Shown: piece after piece, positions 21,520 to 23,296 of the stretch
Layout: the number at the start of each line of letters is the position of its first letter
Numbering within the stretch: the first letter of the stretch is position 1
Assembly (NCBI GenBank): GCA_937876225.1
Contig: CALFIC010000101.1
Span: forward strand, 1-23,296
Length of the DNA: 23,296 nucleotides
Source of the DNA: an uncultured Chloroflexota bacterium
Lineage (GTDB): Bacteria > Chloroflexota > Chloroflexia > Chloroflexales > Roseiflexaceae
Direction: 5' to 3'
The notes under the pieces: model-generated
Databases searched by the model: none
Seen by the model: only the letters and a program-made list of their open reading frames with translations
What the model was told of the DNA's origin: nothing
Made by a program: the position numbers and the translations under genes

Positions 21520-23226
21520 ATGTCGATGTCGCGTCGCGAATTAAATCGCCTGCTGGTCTATGGGTTTGGCAGTGCCCTACTCGCTGCCTGTGGCAACGAA
21601 GGCAGTATCATCGGTGACGAACCGCTCCGTGGTGCAGCGGCCACCGCCACCCGTAGTAAAACCATGACCCCGAGCAAGACCCTCACCCCCAGCAAAACCC
21701 GAACCGGTACCCGCACTGCGACCGCCAGCAAGACCCAGACTGCCAGCAAAACCCAGACTGCCAGCAAAACCCTCACCCCCAGCAAAACCCTCACTCCGAG
21801 TGTCACCGCCCAAGCGCTCGAAGCGCTAGGGTTTGAGTATTTCCCCGATTTGGTGAGTACCCACAAAGACGACACCTATTTGTATGTCGAGTCACGTGGC
21901 CTGCCGCGCCACAACATGATGGTGGGGATTACAAGCTGGCAACGGCAGGTACCGTTGGCGCAACCCTACTATGGCAGCAAGGCGTGGCAGATTCCGTTGC
22001 ACCCTACCCCCGCCGTCAATCCCATTTCGGCCCGCAATGCCTTGTACAGCGGGGCGATTGCCCTCGCCGTCAACGGCGTACCGATTTTCAATGCGCTCAA
22101 CAATCGTGGTGACGATGCCTTTTTGGCGGGTGAACTCGACCAGTGGGGTGGTCACGCCGGCAAAGCCGACGACTACCACTACCACATCGCCCCGTTGCAC
22201 CTGCAAGCCCTCATCGGGGCCGACAAACCAATCGCCTACGCCCTCGATGGCTATGCCATCTATGGGTTACTCGAAGTCGACGGGAGCAAGCCCACCGGAC
22301 TCGACAGCTTTAATGGGCATATCGGGCCCAACGGAATCTATCACTACCATGCATCAAACACCTACCCCTATATCAACGGCGGGATGTATGGCAAGGTGAC
22401 GGTGGTGAGTGACCAAATCGACCCGCAACCCATCCTCAAACCGGTGCGTACTCCCCAAGACCCACTCGCCGGCGCCGTCATCACCGGATTTGAGCGGGCT
22501 AGTGCCACGCAGTATAGCCTGACTTACACCCTTAATGGGGCAACCTATAGCGTGTCATACACGCAAAATTCATCGACGGTGGCGATGCACTTCCACGATC
22601 AAGATGGCGACCGCGATGTGTCGTATACCCTGCAATCTGACCAGATTCCGGCTACACCATTGCCCACCGTGGCCACGACGACCCAACCTACTAGCGCCAG
22701 CCAAGCGACCGCCACCAAAACGGCGACCAAATCAGCCACACCGGTGGCAGCCACCGCCACGCCTGTCGCTAGCACTGGCACGTTTACGCTGAGTAGCTCG
22801 GCCGTGGCCAACGGCGGCGCCTTGCCGGTGACCTATACCTGTGATGGCGCATCACAATCACCGCCGCTGGCCTGGAGCAATACCCCTGCCGGCACCAAGA
22901 GCTTTGCGCTCATCATGCACCATGTGGCGCCAGATACTACCCATTGGTACTGGACGGTCTACAATATCCCGGCGACAACCACCGCCATCCCCGCCAATAA
23001 CACCACCATTGGCACCTATGGCAGCAACAGCGTCAACCCCAATTTGGCCTATGCGCCACCCTGCTCGCAGGGACCAGGGCTCAAAACCTATATCATCACC
23101 TTGTATGCCTTGTCGGCCGCGCCAGTCTTTGCGGCGGGAGCGAGTGTCACCCGTGATAGCCTGCTGGCCGCCATCGCCGACCGCACCATCGCTTCGTCGG
23201 CCCTGACCGTCACGTATACGCGGTAG
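21520..23226 (+). CDS. Lipoprotein with YHYH domain fused to a PEBP/YbhB-like domain
   Basis: A 568-aa exported protein. Residues 1-24 form a signal with twin arginines (SRREL) and a lipobox ending LLAAC, so Cys24 is the likely lipidation site. Residues 46-95 are a low-complexity linker of TxSKT repeats. About 105-300 is a YHYH domain with DDYHYH (217-222) and IYHYH (273-277). A second histidine patch, MHFHDQDGDRD, is at 356-366. A Thr/Ala-rich spacer (378-420) leads to a C-terminal PEBP (Raf kinase inhibitor-like, YbhB/YbcL) domain, 421-567, with DGASQSPPLAW. The His-rich motifs suggest metal binding; the PEBP half may bind a small ligand. AAGGAAG lies 7 nt before the ATG. The repeat array follows its stop. 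Confidence 0.88.
   Translation: MSMSRRELNRLLVYGFGSALLAACGNEGSIIGDEPLRGAAATATRSKTMTPSKTLTPSKTRTGTRTATASKTQTASKTQTASKTLTPSKTLTPSVTAQALEALGFEYFPDLVSTHKDDTYLYVESRGLPRHNMMVGITSWQRQVPLAQPYYGSKAWQIPLHPTPAVNPISARNALYSGAIALAVNGVPIFNALNNRGDDAFLAGELDQWGGHAGKADDYHYHIAPLHLQALIGADKPIAYALDGYAIYGLLEVDGSKPTGLDSFNGHIGPNGIYHYHASNTYPYINGGMYGKVTVVSDQIDPQPILKPVRTPQDPLAGAVITGFERASATQYSLTYTLNGATYSVSYTQNSSTVAMHFHDQDGDRDVSYTLQSDQIPATPLPTVATTTQPTSASQATATKTATKSATPVAATATPVASTGTFTLSSSAVANGGALPVTYTCDGASQSPPLAWSNTPAGTKSFALIMHHVAPDTTHWYWTVYNIPATTTAIPANNTTIGTYGSNSVNPNLAYAPPCSQGPGLKTYIITLYALSAAPVFAAGASVTRDSLLAAIADRTIASSALTVTYTR
21655..21804 (+). repeat. Coding tandem repeats for the TxSKT linker
   Basis: About eight degenerate 15-18-bp units such as AGCAAAACCCAGACTGCC and AGCAAAACCCTCACCCCC encode the TPSKTL and TASKTQ motifs of the lipoprotein. 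Neighbouring identical units suggest recent slippage or unequal exchange, so linker length probably varies between strains. Confidence 0.85.
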
Positions 23227-23229
23227 GGG

Positions 23230-23296
23230 CGTCATTCCATGGCGCCCCGGCATTCCATGGCGCCCCGGCATTCCATCGCGCCCCGGCATTCCATCG
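23230..23296. repeat. Array of the CATTCCATGGCGCC repeat (at least four copies)
   Basis: Units with an 18-bp period start at 23230, 23248, 23266 and 23284, the last cut by the window end. They are the reverse orientation of the array at 20301. The two later units read CATCGCGCC instead of CATGGCGCC. The array begins three bases after the lipoprotein stop. Confidence 0.9.

Noticed and set aside
21420..21617. 65-aa open frame upstream of and overlapping the lipoprotein
   Set aside because: It overlaps the lipoprotein signal region in another frame and has no ribosome site or recognisable features.
1..23296. tRNA or rRNA genes
   Set aside because: No cloverleaf with the GTTCRA motif and acceptor CCA region, and no rRNA core sequences, were noticed on either strand. 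A dedicated search could still find a divergent small RNA.

Overview
The window reads as a chromosomal segment of a filamentous-type Chloroflexota (Chloroflexia) bacterium. The clues are the gene style (many ATGA overlaps and GC-rich codons), a secreted protein at 12157-13224 built from the WxxNGGLPxFGFP...FERxRxExHPEN...YxVLxGRxG repeat that I know mainly from Chloroflexota, and several families of short palindromic intergenic repeats. The assignment is inference; there is no rRNA, tRNA or complete marker gene here.

Layout. 1-233: two copies of a 55-bp repeat and a TTCATAC heptamer array, ahead of a CPBP-like membrane protein (234-1043) and a 46-aa membrane miniprotein (1225-1365) that ends in a strong hairpin terminator. 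1427-3641 (minus): a tight operon of a PhyH-type dioxygenase, a three-histidine-box fatty acid desaturase and a stand-alone Lrp/AsnC RAM-domain protein, then a GT39-like membrane glycosyltransferase (3746-5746, minus) with its own upstream region. The 506-bp gap 5747-6252 holds a decayed fragment of the PhyH gene.

6253-10580 (plus) is the most interesting block: six genes with overlapping or nearly overlapping ends, encoding a methyltransferase, a dihydroneopterin-aldolase-like protein, a RibD C-terminal-type reductase, a zinc-less MDR dehydrogenase, a PTPS/QueD homolog that has lost its catalytic Cys-Asp-His triad, and a GT4 glycosyltransferase. A GTP cyclohydrolase II gene (10577-11161) sits tail to tail with it. 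Together these look like a dedicated pathway from GTP through a pyrimidine or pterin intermediate to a methylated, glycosylated product, separate from housekeeping riboflavin or folate synthesis.

11216-13503: an AT-rich insert of two foreign-looking genes, bounded by a 125-bp direct duplication of the 3' end of a DsbA/FrnE-type oxidoreductase gene (13382-14035). The insertion split what was probably a dsbA-like/ribA neighbourhood. 14111-15203: two tandem paralogs with an N-terminal membrane anchor and a DUF2726-like domain. 15269-18604: an amidohydrolase, a zinc alcohol dehydrogenase and a class III aminotransferase, probably one transcription unit. 18771-19748 (minus): GDP-mannose 4,6-dehydratase, divergent from an XRE regulator (19845-20294). 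20376-21266 (minus): a second PhyH dioxygenase. 21520-23226: a lipoprotein fusing a YHYH domain to a PEBP/YbhB-like domain. A 17-bp palindromic repeat (GGCGCCATGGAATGACG) fills the 3' intergenic gaps at 18.7, 20.3 and 23.2 kb.
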